Source: Odobenus rosmarus divergens (Eukaryota > Chordata > Mammalia > Carnivora > Odobenidae). Taken from it: a stretch of DNA of 64,000 nt. Shown here one piece after another: positions 22,108-34,424 of the stretch. A program made the position numbers and the translations under genes. The notes under the pieces are model-generated. The model did no database searches. It was not told where the DNA came from and saw nothing but the letters and a program-made list of their open reading frames with translations. The DNA lies in the NCBI RefSeq assembly GCF_000321225.1, contig NW_004450397.1, forward strand, positions 3,100,484-3,164,483. The letters run 5' to 3'. The number at the start of each line of letters is the position of its first letter. Positions within the stretch are counted from its first letter, which is position 1.

Positions 22108-22960
22108 TTCCATTGAGGTATAACATACTGCAAAGTGCATTGAATGTATACATATATATAGCTCAATGAAACTTTTAAGCAAAGTAAATATTTTCATGTA
22201 ATCAACTAGACCAAGTTATAAATATTCTCAGTGTCTCTGAAGACTTCCTCATTCCCTCTTGGCCATTACCCCTCCTAAAGATAGTCACTATTTTGTCATA
22301 GATTAGTTTGATTTTTTGTTTTCTACAAACAAAATTATATAACATATGCTTTTGGTCTGGTTTCTTTCATTCATCATTATATCTGTTTTACCACTATTGT
22401 TGGTGAAGCAGTAGTTCTTTTTTATTGCAATATGATAATATATTTTTGAAATATACAATTTTGGGGTGCCTGGGTGGCTCATTTGGTTGGGCATCTGCCT
22501 TCAGCTCAGATCATGATCTCAGGGTCCTGGGATCGAGCCCCTCATCAGGCTCCCTGCTCAGTGGGGAGTCTGCTTCTCCCTCTCTACCCCTCCCCCCACT
22601 CATATGCTCTCTCAAAATAAATAAATAAAATCTTAAAAAAAAGAAATATGTAATTCATTTGGTCATTATAAGTTACAAGTATTCCCATTTTTGTTTTGCA
22701 ATTAAGAATACTACTACAATAAATATTCATGTCCATGTACCTTGGTGCACCTATGTATACATTTCTGTAAGATATATACCCATCAGTGAACTTGTGGGTC
22801 ATAAGTATGAGTCAACTTCAGTAAATACTGATGAGAGCTTTTCCAAGGTGATTGTATTAATTTTTGCACCCATCAGTAGTATCTTAGAGTTCCAGTTACT
22901 CCACATTCTTGCCAGAACTTGGTATCGTCAGAATTTTAAATTTAGGCCTATAAATCAGAT
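22108..22960 (-). mobile_element. Ancient L1 fragment interrupted by a SINE
   Basis: Starts 'CATTGAGGTATAACATACTG' and continues through 'GTCATAGATTAGTTTGA', 'TGGTTTCTTTCATTCATC', and after the SINE 'ATAAATATTCATGTCCATG', 'GTGAACTTGTGGGTCATA', 'TCCAGTTACTCCACATTC'. This is the order of minus-strand L1M 3' sequence. The SINE at 22463-22642 splits it. Confidence 0.8.
22463..22642 (+). mobile_element. CAN SINE nested in L1
   Basis: Forward SINE; duplication GAAATATACAATTT (22448-22461) and GAAATATGTAATTC (22643-22656), with L1 on both sides. Confidence 0.95.
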
Positions 22961-23499
22961 ATCCATCCATCTATGAAAAAAATAACTGTAGCCTCTAGCT
23001 TACACAATTCACCAAGACTTATTATAGATGGGTTTTAGGTCTAAGCATGAACCTTTACTGAGAAGGGATTTATAGTCCACACCAGAATAAGTTATGCTTT
23101 CCCTTGTAATTCAGTAAATTATCTGTCATCCCTCTATCTACATTTACAGCCACATCTATATGGTCCTTACTTCTATCTATGTCTGAACATGAACTAGTGT
23201 CATTTTATGCTTTTTTTTTTTGCTCCGAATTCCTTGTGATTGCAGGACTGAGACTCTCGGCTCTTAGAAGACACCATTGGTCCTCTGTTACGTGGCCCTC
23301 TCCAGGGTCTCTTTTTTTCAGTCTGCTAAGACAGAATCATATAAAATAACATAATCATGGGACTAAAATCCCATTACTTTTTCCATAAAGTAAAAAACCA
23401 AATCACAGGAGTAACATCCATCATGTTTGCCATATTCTCTTGATCAGAAGCAAGTCACAGGTTCCACTTGCACTCAGGGGATGGGGATGACTCAAGGAC
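22961..23499. other. Unassigned sequence
   Basis: About 0.54 kb with a T10 run near 23212; no recognised element. Confidence 0.4.
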
Positions 23500-25080
23500 A
23501 TGATTCACTGAAGAATGTCCACTGCAGCGCAAATTAATCAAGGATGATGATCAGGAGACTGAAGATAGTCAACTTAGTAAAAAGTTACAAATGCACATCC
23601 GCTTTCTGTACCTGAGTCAGTTTCTCACCCTAAACTTATCAACTGAAGAAGGAGGGACCCTGTAATAGAATGACAAGTCATCTGGAATGATAGCCACTTA
23701 CCTGCATAACAAAATTCTGGGGAGAGGGAAATACACAAATGTTTTAGGAGTGTTAAATGTCAGGTCTGAGTTGATATTGGTAACTAGAGACACAGAGCAT
23801 CATCATTAACCCTACATTAAACTGAAGGCATATGGAGGCCAGATAATTAATGGGATTCTAGCATAGGTCCAGTTCATAGTAGTTGGTTCACTGGGTTCAC
23901 TGACTCACAAAGTGATTGTTTTCTTGGTCCCAGGATATATAATTGGAAAGGAGATACTTGGTTGTTAATGGTTCATTAGATTTCAAAGTAAGAGTTATTC
24001 TACTGGGAAGACCAAGTGGAAATTTCCTAAATCTCCCCCTCCCCCACAAACACCCACCTATGAAATATAGTAAGCAAAAAAAAAAAAAAATCGCAGGGGG
24101 AATAGTGGTTGTGGAAGACCTAAAATGTGCAGAGGCCATGGTCCCATCATATCTCAATTTAATTCACTATCTTGGCTCCCTGAAAAACCCAGATGGATCC
24201 TGGAAGATGAAAGTAGACCACTACAGACTCCACCAAGCAGTAGCATTAATTGCCGTTGCTAGCCCAACAGAGGTATCTTTGTTAGAGCAGATTAACATAA
24301 CTACAGGTACCTGGCATGTAGTCATTAATTTGGCTAATTTATCCTTTTTTTCCCCTTATCTCTGTCAGCAAGGAGGATCCGAAACAATTTGTACTCGTGT
24401 GGGATAAACACTTACGATCTTGCCCGATTGCTAGGTTACTTTTCACACCCTCTGTCATGATATTGTCTGGCGGCACCTGGACAGGTCAGATATCTATATA
24501 ACATCAGTTTGGTCCATTATATTGATGACATCATATTAATTGGACCAGAGGAGCAAAAAGTGGCAAGGCAAGTATACTGGAAACCTAGGTGAGACACATG
24601 CTCCAGAGTGTAGGAGATGAGCTCTGCGAAGGTTTGGAGACCTGCCACATCAGTTACATTTTTAGAAGTTCATTTGGTTGGAGGCATCCCAAGATATCCC
24701 CACAAAAAGGAATAAATTATTGTGTCTTCACATTTTCCATTACTAGAAGAAACACAAGGTCTGGTGGCTCTTTGAAGACTTGTAAGTCAGTTTGTTGCAC
24801 ACTTGGGAATATTGTTCTGCCGGTTTTGAGGGGAACCCACAGCAGGTAAAGTCTGGGCAGTAGGACCAGATGCAGCAGCCCTGGGTGTACAGGGGCACCT
24901 GCGGTAGGGTAGCTTTGAAGTCAATGGCAATAGGAGAATCACAATGCATAAACTTGTGGCTTCACAAGTCCACAGATAGAAAGAAACTATACTCCCGGAA
25001 CTGGACTTAAGGAGACTCATCCACACTTGAACATGAGTTAGAGGAGGTGATACTAGACATTGATCTGGTGCTACAGTAGG
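23500..25080 (+). pseudogene. ERVL-type internal relic (protease/RT), YIDD retained
   Basis: Forward relic. Near 23930 the frame reads PGYIIGKEILG, like the end of a retroviral protease. A 154-codon frame (23943-24407) then contains VDHYRLHQAVALIAVASPTE and LLEQINITTGTWHVVINLAN, matching the N-terminal RT region of ERVL in order. After a frameshift, 24520-24555 reads LVHYIDDIILIGPEEQKVA, the catalytic box with YIDD intact. Stops and shifts elsewhere make it non-coding. Gag and LTR on the 5' side are not recognised; the 5' limit is approximate. Confidence 0.75.
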
Positions 25081-25164
25081 TTGAGTTTTACAGGGACCTC
25101 AGAAACTGTGAATATACTTTTCATGTGTAAGGGATGAGAATCAATGGGGGCCAGAGGGAATACA

Positions 25165-25743
25165 GTGGCATGGTGGTAGGCTGCTTATAAAATGGCTCCT
25201 TGTCACCTCACCTTCTGGTATTCTTTCTCTTGTGTAATCCCTTCCCCTCGAGTATGGATTGGACCTAATTACTCACTTCTACAGAATAGGATATAGCAAA
25301 AATGATGGGATGTCCCTTCTGAGATGAGATTATAAAGACCATGACTTCCATCTTGCTTGTACTTTCTCTTTCTCTGGCTCTTATTGCTTGCTTGCTCTGA
25401 TAAAGCAAGTTGCCATGTCATGAGGTGTCTTATACAGAAGCTTACATGAAAAGTTACCAAAAAAGCAGCCTTCAATCCATGGCCAGCAGGGATTGAGGCC
25501 CATGAAGACTTGAGTAGTGCCAATACTCATGTGAGTGAAATTGGAGACAAAACTTTCCCCAGATGATCTTGGGATGACTGCAAAATAGATACTTTTATTG
25601 TTGCCTGTGAGACATCCTGGAGCAGAGGACATCGATAAAAAGTATCTAGATTCCCAACTAATAAGAACTATGAAATAATAATTGTTGTCTTAAGCCAGTA
25701 AATTTTGGAGTAATTTGTCATAAAATAATAGATAACTAATACA
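25165..25743 (+). mobile_element. MaLR/ERVL-class LTR
   Basis: Recognisable LTR wording in order: 'CCTTCTGGTATTCTTTCTC', 'TTGTGTAATCCCTTCCCC', 'AAAATGATGGGATGTC', 'ATTATAAAGACCATGACTTC', 'GCCAGTAAATTTTGGAGTAA' and the end 'ATAGATAACTAATACA' (to 25743). It lies 85 bp after the ERVL relic but need not be part of it. Left end approximate. Confidence 0.7.
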
Positions 25744-28700
25744 ATAGCATATCATTATGTAGCTGGAGAGTTATCTGTTCAAGACCCTCCCTCATTTTAC
25801 AGCAGAGAAAAATGATCACTGATCACATAAAGTTTGTTCCTTTAATGTATCTTTTTAAAGATAAAAATGTTTTGATCACATTGATATTTGTTTTATTTTT
25901 CTTTAAAATAGTGCCAAATCTTTCAAGGTGTTTAAATAAATGAATTACTGAATTGCAGGATCATAAAGCTGGAAGGGAATTTAGAAATCAGCTGGTGGTA
26001 TCCACTCATTTTACAAAGGAGGAGACTAAAAATCTACTTTAGAAAATTCCCTTTTGTAATTGCCTTCTTCAGTGGTTTTTGAGCTATATGAGAAAACTAG
26101 GCTCATAACTTTAGCTCACCTTATTTTTGAAACCCCAAACCCTATAATCCAATTTAACCAACTACTTTATTCACTAGTCTTGACTTTTGGCAATCTCTAA
26201 AAAATCAAACCCCCCGTTAAAGGACGAATATTTGCCACTATTGAAGATAGTCAAAGAAATTAGCTTCAGGCTCTGAAAGCAATTTCAAGAGGAGCTCTAA
26301 AACTGTTTCCAGCAAAGGTAGTTCGGCTGGACTGTGTAGATCCTGTCAAGGCAGCCACTTTGAATGGGATAGAGTAATTTGGATCTGTAATTTCAGCTTT
26401 GTTTCTTGAAGAGTAGAAACATATATCAAGAGTGTGGAAAATAGTAGTCATCCATCCCATAACAACTACAATAACCGAGATTTGAATAAAAGATTTTAAA
26501 TCGTGCTTGAGTCTTTGCTCAACAATCTACACCTGTGATCTTGAATGTACCCTCTGCATTTTGTAGTTCTCAGCTATTTGAGTTTAGGATAGTCTACCAT
26601 GAGTTCTGTCATTAACTCTGGATTTCTTTAACATGTTCCTTCCATATCATATCTAATAGCAGGACTAGATTTATAACGATCTAGATTATCATCTCAGTTC
26701 CAATGCTTTCATCCTAATGTTCAGCTCATACTTTCTCCATATTCACACATCTTGACTGATACCTAAAACATAACCTTTAGAGTTTTATGACATAGTTCCT
26801 GAATTATAAGTAAGTTTTTATGTGGCTTGTTCACTTTATTGAGTTGTCTGTGGCCACATGGAACACCAGTGTTGGGAAAGATTCTGTGGCTTCATCTGGT
26901 CTCAGTGGGAAGGAATTCCACATTTTGTTAAGGCTGCCATGATCAAAGAGACAAAGTAGCTACATATATATTGATGACCCTTCTTTGGATGACTGCTTTG
27001 ATTCTCACTGCAAAAGGGAATATCTCTACGATAGATAGTGCTTTAATAGATTGTTAGGCAATTATACCATAGAAGGAATAGAAGGTTTCCATTGTGTAGA
27101 ATTAGACAGCTCATACAACCATAAGTCTCGGGAACACAGGATGTCACTATGAAGGAAAATGAAACCGAACTGGTGTAAAGACTTCCAGACTTCACAGTTT
27201 TACCTTGTTTAATTGCTTTTAAGTGTTTCTTCAATTTGGTGTAATTGCCTCCTTTTACCATTCAGAAATATTGCAGAAACCTGAAATATTCATATTATCA
27301 TTTATGTTTCCAGGACATTGATTTAATCTTAGCTCCTTTGTTCTAAGACAGGTTGATTTCCCAAGCTATCATTTGCCTGCAGGGAGGGCAGAATTTATCA
27401 TTGTCATAGCACATGCTGGACAAAACCTTGGTGGAAGTATTTTGCAGTATTCCTGGATATTGAATCAGGAGAAATCACATCATCTTCTACCTGACTCACA
27501 TCTATGGTCAGCGCCCACAGTGTTAGATGCCCAGTCAATGCCAGGTGTTTGGAAGTTACTCTCCTGTCACCTATGTCTGGGGTTCAGAGATTGTGAATTT
27601 AACAAGTCAGAACTTTTTTTTTTTTTTTTTTTGCCTGCAGTAATAACTAGGTACAAGAAGGTAAGCAATCAGAAAAGTTTGAGATCAGCTCCCACGGGTA
27701 CACATTGACCCTAAAAACCTGAATCAGTTCACAGTCCACAAGTTATACCTGCTATATAACCCCAAGAACTTCTCCCATCCCATGTTTCTCTTTCTGCTCG
27801 CCTCTCACTGGTCTCTTTCTCTCCCCAACCTCCCATGTTGATGTTTGTTTTCTTTTTCCTATTTTCTACCTCACTTTGCTGTAGTCATTCAGAACTAAAT
27901 AGAGTGCCAACCTCTGAACCAATCTATAGTACATTGCTGTGACCTGAATCCCATTTTTTCAGTTACCAATAAATTGCAATTCATTCTTCACAGCTTCCTG
28001 ACATAACCTCTGACTGGTTCACACTAAATCTTTACTATATCCCAGATATCTAACCTGATCTAGACTCTAGTTCACTTCTATGGCAACTCAATATGTCTTT
28101 CGAGGAGGAGAGTTATCCTAGTTAGCATTACCTAGTATTTTCTTAAAGTTTGAGGCAATATTCAAAAATTTGGGAGAAATTATGTTAATTAAGGACAAAG
28201 ACTTAAAACAAATCTTCAATTTCTAATGTGATTCCAGCTTGAAGAAACATGACACTTGGTTACAGAATGGCTGAACTTTACTTTTTCTTTCATTTTATTA
28301 CAAAAAAAAGTTGAAAAACACCAAAGTATGCATATTTTCTCAAGTCAAGACTTAGCTTTGGTAGGTTGGGAACTTTTCTGAACTCTTTCTATTAGAAGTA
28401 ATTGGATGTGTGCATAAGATGAATTACAATTCAAACCAGTCACTGCCAGCATACCAATTGGCTTCCCCGAATACAGCAAATTCACTGGTGAATTCTCAAA
28501 ATTCAATTTGGCAAACTGAGGTAGAAAAATACAACTTTTCATACCACCGGTTATTCAACATATACATTAGTTTGTGTAGCTGAGTATTTGTCAGTGACAC
28601 AACCCTGTTATTTCTGCTTTCTTTCACAGACTGAAGATCTCACACCACGTAAACACTACTCCGCACCACAACCACCGCCTGCCACTGCTTGTTAGACTAC

Positions 28701-29701
28701 CGCAATATTCCTTTAAAATCCTTTCCAAATAGAGAGCTTACTCTTCATTTCATATAACAATCTCATCTCCGGTGTGTGATATGGATAACAGATCAAAGAC
28801 ATGCTATGAATTATCTGGGTGGAAAATGAAAAGAAAAACACATTGTGAACAGTTTACTCCTATAACGTTGAAAGAGAATCTTCATCCCCTTATTAGAAGG
28901 AATGATGCTGCGGTATAGAGAAGCAAATTGGTAGCCATGCATGCCTATGCCGCCAGCAGTCGAGTCTAAATGAGTCTACCTGAACTCCTTCTTGTTAGCC
29001 AGCTCTTTGTTTCTGCCGAATCTCAACTGAGATGCATTTTAAAGTCATTGCATGGTCACTTGCAGGAAGAACTTTCAAAAACCTCTAAAATGGCTTTTTT
29101 GTTTGTTTGTTTAAAAATAGAACATCAGTGGCCAAAAGGAGACTTTAAAATGAATGAAATAACACCCTGAAAAGGCAGGGCAATGTGGACAGAAGACAAG
29201 GTGTCTTTGAGCAAGTCAGCCTAAGACTGCCTAAGTGATCACATTTCCTACAGGGCATGTGAATAGCTCTTCCCATAATATATCAAGAATTAGAACTATT
29301 GGAAGAAGAAAACACAAAAGGTACAGCCTGAGGGCAAATGTCAGTGTAGAGGCCAAGGACAGACTGCTCCAAAGTGTGCCACATTATCGTACTAATTATT
29401 TTACATAAAAGTTACTTAAGAGACAGCCTGTGCATGAAGGACACTCAGACCCTCCTCTGTCCCCCTGAAAACAGGAAATAAATCTCCCCTTTGAAAGGCA
29501 CCCTCCCTGTACCAAGAGGTAGGGAGACATCCATATCACCAGAGAGGGGAATTCATGTCTAGAGACTATAAACAATGCTTGTTACTTTTCACTAATTTAC
29601 TCTGGCCCAAATTGTGCTTAGAATTCCTTACTAATTGAAGCTCCCAAAGTTACATTTACTTTGTCCTGTTACTTCCTCACAGATTTATTGTCTTTTTGTC
29701 T
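25744..29701. other. About 4 kb with almost no recognisable repeat
   Basis: No SINE, L1 or LTR is seen in this stretch, which is the longest such block in the window. A short piece at about 25950-26035 (AGCTGGAAGGGAATTTAGAA, ATTTTACAAAGGAGGAGACT) resembles old MIR/CR1-type repeats. A T18 run is at 27608-27632 and a TTTG run near 29095. ORFs up to 111 codons (27373-27708) run through the homopolymer and show no family features. No exon is supported. Confidence 0.45.
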
Positions 29702-29719
29702 AAAAAGTACAAATGTTGG

Positions 29720-29886
29720 GGGCGCCTGGGTGGCTCAGTCCTTAAGCGTCTGCCTTCGGCTCAGGTCATGATCCCAGGGTCCTGGGATCGAGCCCCGCAT
29801 CGGGCTCCCTGCTCCGCGGCCTGCTTGCGTTCCCTCTCTCGCTGTCTATCTCTGTCAAATAAATAAATAAAATCTTTAAAAAAAAA
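29720..29886 (+). mobile_element. CAN SINE, young-looking, internally deleted
   Basis: Forward SINE very close to the window consensus in the head (TTAAGCGTCTGCCTTCGGCT, TGGGATCGAGCCCCGCATCG) with a short deletion between CTGCTCCGCGG and CCTGCTTGCG. The 18-bp duplication AAAAAGTACAAATGTTGG is identical at 29702-29719 and 29887-29904. Confidence 0.98.
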
Positions 29887-29938
29887 AAAAAGTACAAATG
29901 TTGGTACCTTAGTCATTTTGTTGGGTCTCAATTTTATT

Positions 29939-30174
29939 TTTAAAAAAATTTTTAAAAGAAGATTTTATTTATTTATTTATTTGAGAGAGAGAGAGAAGGA
30001 GAGGGCGCATGGGGGGAGGGGTAGAGGAGACAAGCAGGGACAGGGAGAGGGACAAGCAGACTCTCTACTGAGCATGGAGCCCTACATGGGGCTCAATCTC
30101 ATGACCCTGAAATCATGACCTGAGCTGAAATCAAGAGTCGGCTGCTTAAACAACTGAGCCACCCAGGAACCCCA
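29939..30174 (-). mobile_element. CAN SINE, older subfamily
   Basis: Minus-strand SINE of the subfamily with 'GGGCGCATGGGGGGAGGGG' body and 'GAAATCAAGAGTCGGCTGCT' before the head. Duplication GGGTCTCAATTTTATT (29923-29938) and GGGGCTCAACTTTATT (30175-30190). Confidence 0.95.
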
Positions 30175-30190
30175 GGGGCTCAACTTTATT

Positions 30191-30539
30191 ATTGGTTCTC
30201 CATGTGCACATAACAAAACTTTGGGCTTTTTTCCCCCCCTCCTGTTATTCTGTCTCATATCAGTTTAATTCCTAAACCAGCTAGAAGAACCCCAGCGGAG
30301 GGGGAGGAAAGAAATTTCTCCCTCCCCAACCTCAGTGATAGGAGGGAAAGTCTCCAGGGAAAATCAGAAGCACATGGAGGGTACAGATTACAGGAAAAAA
30401 TAAAATAAAAACAAGCTTGAGTCACAGAAGTAAAAGGATTAAGGCAATAAGTAGCATAAAAATTTAAAACAAGAAAGAGAAACTGAAAAGTAAAGCAAAC
30501 TTATAAGGATTTTCACTAAAGGTAGCAAAGTTCTAGTAA
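30191..30539. other. Unassigned sequence
   Basis: About 0.35 kb between two SINEs; no recognised element. Confidence 0.4.
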
Positions 30540-30555
30540 AAATGGTTGTATCTAG

Positions 30556-30769
30556 GGATGCCTGGGTGGCGCAGCCAGTTAAGTGTCCAACTCTTGGTTT
30601 CAGCTTGGGTCATGATCTCAGGGTCGTGGGATCGAGCCCCACATCCAGCTCTGCACTCAGCATGGAGTCTGCTTGGGTTTCTCTCTCTCCCTCTCCCTCT
30701 TCCTCTTCCCACGCCTCCCTCCCCCTCCATGTGCACACACACACTCTCTAAAATAAATGAATCTTTAAA
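30556..30769 (+). mobile_element. CAN SINE, older subfamily
   Basis: Forward SINE with the 'CCAACTCTTGGTTTCAGC' variant head, a long CT-rich body with CACACACACA, and tail AAATAAATGAATCTTT. Duplication AAATGGTTGTATCTAG (30540-30555) and AAATGGTTATATCTAG (30770-30785). Confidence 0.96.
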
Positions 30770-30785
30770 AAATGGTTATATCTAG

Positions 30786-32399
30786 ACGTTGAAATAGATA
30801 TTCCGTCTTAATCACAATGGGGATGCAAATCCAGATAGAAGTTCTCCTTGAGATGATGGACAGCTCATGTCGTGGAATAAATTAGGATTTTGTGAGAGAA
30901 ACAAAGAGAAAAGTTGATATGGAAGACAGAAGGAGAAGACTTAACTGAGATCCTTGTGAAAATCTCCAGTAGGAGTCTGAGAATCTTGTCACCAACATAT
31001 GACACAAATTTTAAAAGAAGAGATAAACAGATATTCAACTATTCTCACACAAGGAATCACCTTTTGAAATATGTGCTGAATATTTGTCCTAAGGGAGCAT
31101 GAGTGACACCTAGGACTCTCATGCCTAAAGTGCTTTTCTTAGGGATTCTCTTTGCTCATTCTCTTTATATGCAAGTCTCACCAGTGAAGAAGAAATGTGT
31201 ACCTTTTTATTCCCAAATAAGACAAAGGGAGTTGCAATTGGATCTTATCAAACCCACATATTCTGTATGGAGGAAAGTGGTAAAAATGGGCCCCAACCCT
31301 CTTTGTGCTGGAAACATCTCAGGAAATCTTGTGTAGAGGGGTGGCTGGAGCTCCTAAGGAGAGGCAGATTCATTGTGAGAACACCAGTGTTCAAGCTTTG
31401 GGGCCACCTCACTTGTAGGGGCCTCACAACAGAAGTTAGTGCTTTGGGTATGATCTGATGTTTTTGCTATATATTTTTATGTGAATAATGTCTATTAATT
31501 TTATCCTTGTTCATCCCTTTGTTTCCTATCCCATTATTTTTATCTGAAATTCTTTTAGTCCTTTAATATATAATTTTATGTATGACAAAGACAGTACCAT
31601 TTATATTGTCCAAGTTAGTATCAGTAATGTCTCATTTGTTTGACTGAGACATTTTTAAAATGATTATAGAATGGGTCTCTGAACAACTGTCTCTCATAAT
31701 TATTTTTATGTGTGGACTCTATTAAGTCCTAATGTAACCAGTCAATGCTTCTGGAGGCCCAGCCACCAACAACTCCCTGGCTCCTATTTCCTGCTCTTAC
31801 CTACTTGAGAGGGATTGAGAGATCGTTCCTCTTAACTTAATTCTCATTTTAAAGAAAACCTCAGGTGGGTGCAATGTCTGTTTTTTTACAGCATTTTGGT
31901 AATTTTGTGTTCTTTTTCTTAAGGAGGACTCTCAAACTGTATAAAGCTTCAGGACCACAAAGCCTATTTAGCTTCTGACTGGGCCAAACCTGTCATTGAC
32001 CACTCTTGAGGTGGTACACAGCACTAGGTTGGAGAATTAGAGCAGTTCAAATGATTCAAAGGCTTGATTGATGTGGCAGTTGATAGGGAATATAGTTATA
32101 CATTGTTGTTGACCCACCCTTCCCATAGAATTGTAATCAAAAGATTAAAATGCTGTTTAGACTAGAATAGGAAATTTTCTCAAATATTGGCAGATCTTAG
32201 AACATTATGTCATCCCAGTGTAAGGAATTATTGCCAAGATAGTTTGGGGGACAGAGGGGGCCATAGGGAAGAGATGGTAGGGATTCAATGTAGGATTTAT
32301 TAACTTAGAGAATAAAAATGTAAGTTTTTATGTTTATTTTAATTCTTCAATTAACATTTCCCATGAAAAATGCTCAAGTTTTTTCTAGGGTTTTTTTAA
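30786..32399. other. Repeat-poor sequence
   Basis: About 1.6 kb with no recognised repeat. ORFs of 60-90 codons at 30914-31458 overlap in several frames and lack motifs; no exon is supported. Confidence 0.4.
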
Positions 32400-32416
32400 A
32401 TAAATTAAAAAAAAAA

Positions 32417-32612
32417 CTTTTAAAAATATTATTTATTTATTTAAGACAGTGAGAGAGAGAGAGGGAGGGAACACAACCACAGGAAGAGCAGAGGGAGAGG
32501 GAGAAGCAGACTCCCTACTGAGTGAGCCCAATATGGGTCTCCATCCAAGGACCCTGGGATCACAGCCTGAGCCAAAGGCAAACACCCAACCAACTGAGCC
32601 ACCCAAGTGCTC
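32417..32612 (-). mobile_element. CAN SINE
   Basis: Minus-strand SINE, diverged (GACTCCCTACTGAGTGAGCC shows a small deletion), with head GAGCCACCCAAGTGC. AATAAATT occurs on both sides (near 32398 and 32613), a possible short target duplication. Confidence 0.92.
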
Positions 32613-32633
32613 CAATAAATTTTTTTAAACTCT

Positions 32634-32817
32634 GGGGCACCTGGGTGGCTCAGTCGTTAAGCGTCTGGCTTAGACTCAGGTCATGATGCCAGGGTCCTGG
32701 GATTGAGCCCTGCATCGGGCTCCCTGTTCCACGGGAAGCCTGCTTCTCCATCTCCCACTCCCCCTGCTTGTGTTCCTGCTCTCGCTCTTTCTGTCAAATA
32801 AATAAAATCTTAAAAAA
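32634..32817 (+). mobile_element. CAN SINE, full length
   Basis: Forward SINE. Duplication AATTTTTTTAAACTCT (32618-32633) and AATTTTTTTAAAGTCT (32818-32833). It lies head-to-head-free next to a minus-strand SINE on the left and a short-form SINE on the right, forming a three-SINE cluster. Confidence 0.96.
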
Positions 32818-32833
32818 AATTTTTTTAAAGTCT

Positions 32834-32933
32834 TATTTATTTAAGTAATCTCTACATCCAACATGGGGTTTGAACTCATAACTCCGAGATCAAGAGTCGG
32901 ATGCTCTTCCAACTGAGCCAGGCAGGTGCCCCT
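32834..32933 (-). mobile_element. Short-form CAN SINE (head only)
   Basis: Minus-strand short form: 'TTTAAGTAATCTCTACATCC', 'GGTTTGAACTCATAACTCC', then head 'AACTGAGCCAGGCAGGTGCC'. Its A-rich tail was probably the target of the neighbouring SINE at 32634-32817. Confidence 0.88.
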
Positions 32934-33247
32934 ATTTTCTGTTTAAAATCCCAATTTTAAGAGCCTTAACCAGGCATTGTTTGTAGCAAAAACACCTAGT
33001 ATAGGGATCAAGGACAACCTGGTTAATATGATATTCCTTAAGAGAGGATGAGAGGAGGTAGTTTCAGAATTAACCTATCAATCGTGAAGGTCTCCTCACT
33101 AAGCCTTTAAAACTGTTGTAGAGAAAAGAACTGGTGAACACTTCATTTCCCACACTAGAGAGAAATGGCTAAAGTTTAGGAATTAATCATACTTGGGAGT
33201 CACTCTGAAAAAAAAAGTGAGTCAATATTAAAGAGTCATGTACTCAT
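32934..33247. other. Unassigned sequence
   Basis: About 0.3 kb with nothing recognised. Confidence 0.4.
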
Positions 33248-33425
33248 GGGGCACCTGGGTGGTGCAGTCAGTTGAGCATCTGACTCTTGATTTAGGCTCA
33301 GGGTGCTGAGACCAAGTTCCACGTCAGGCTCTGATGTGCTCAGGGAGAGTCTGCTTTCTCTCCTTCTGCCCCTCCTCCCACTCACACACGCTCTCTCTCT
33401 AAAAATAAATAAAAGCTTTTTAAAA
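33248..33425 (+). mobile_element. CAN SINE, older copy
   Basis: Forward SINE with head GGGGCACCTGGGTGGTGCAG and tail AAAATAAATAAAAGC. No convincing target duplication seen. Confidence 0.92.
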
Positions 33426-33560
33426 ATTGGATATTTCACTTGTAAATTCAGATCTCTGAAGAGAGAGGAGATGACAACACTATATTCCTGCAAAACAGCA
33501 ATTATCGTGCCCTTTGCAAAGGCATGCCAGCTCATTCTACATTGCTATATTCTCCATTTT

Positions 33561-33670
33561 TAAAAAAGGTTTTTTTTTAAAAGTAATCTCAACACCCAAC
33601 ATGGGGCTCAAATTCACAACCCCGAGATCAAGAGTCGCACACTCCACTGATTGAGTCTGCCAGGCGCCCC
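33561..33670 (-). mobile_element. Short-form CAN SINE (head only)
   Basis: Minus-strand short form ('AAAGTAATCTCAACACCC', 'GAGTCTGCCAGGCGCCCC'). Duplication TATATTCTCCATTTT (33546-33560) and TATAATCTCCATTTT (33671-33685). Confidence 0.93.
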
Positions 33671-33685
33671 TATAATCTCCATTTT

Positions 33686-34409
33686 GCCCATTTGCATCAC
33701 GTCTACCAGCACAGACTTAAGAGTTGAGGAATTAGACTATTTCCCTCGATGAGAGAAGCCGCAAAGAATACGTGAACATATTTAATCTACCACTGTGGCT
33801 TTATAAGCTTACTGGATACACCATGACACAGATTCCAGGCGGTCATTAGCGTCACAGAAGGGAAACTCCATGGCGGAGCTGGATACCACAATGATACAGG
33901 AGAACTCTTCAGGGGGATCCACTCAGCAGATCAAACCCTTGGATTGCTCCTAAACAAAGAAAGAATGCTGCCATTGTGAAGGCAAATGGAGCAGGGCGGA
34001 GTGGTTTTTGTGAGCTTGTTGAATAGAAGGCAATAAAGCAGTTGAAATAATGTCAACATCTCATATATTTTGGTGACACTTAACTCATGATCTCAACATA
34101 TGATATAATGCTGAAGAAAACGGAAAAGATTTCAGAGCAGCCAAAGTCTATATGTTAAAGTGTATTTACTGATTCATAAGAGGGCCATTCTGGGCTTGAC
34201 TCAGAGAGCTCACTCTCTATTACTTCACATGCAATCAGAATAAATGCAGCTTGTGGTATTTTAGCTGATAATACATTCTAAGTGGACGTAAACTCTTGAA
34301 GAACCACTTTCTGAGGCTCAGCATTGAGTTATCTTTGTTGTGGAACTGACCCTGAAGTTTTGTCTCTGTTCTAATAACTGGGAACCCTCTCCTTCCTGAG
34401 CCCCACACT
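33686..34409. other. Unassigned sequence
   Basis: About 0.7 kb, no recognised repeat or exon. Confidence 0.4.
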
Positions 34410-34424
34410 TCTCCCAGTTCTTTT

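Noticed and set aside
23943..24407. 154-codon ORF as a functional gene
   Set aside because: It is the decayed RT N-terminus of an ERVL relic and ends before the catalytic box, which lies in another frame.
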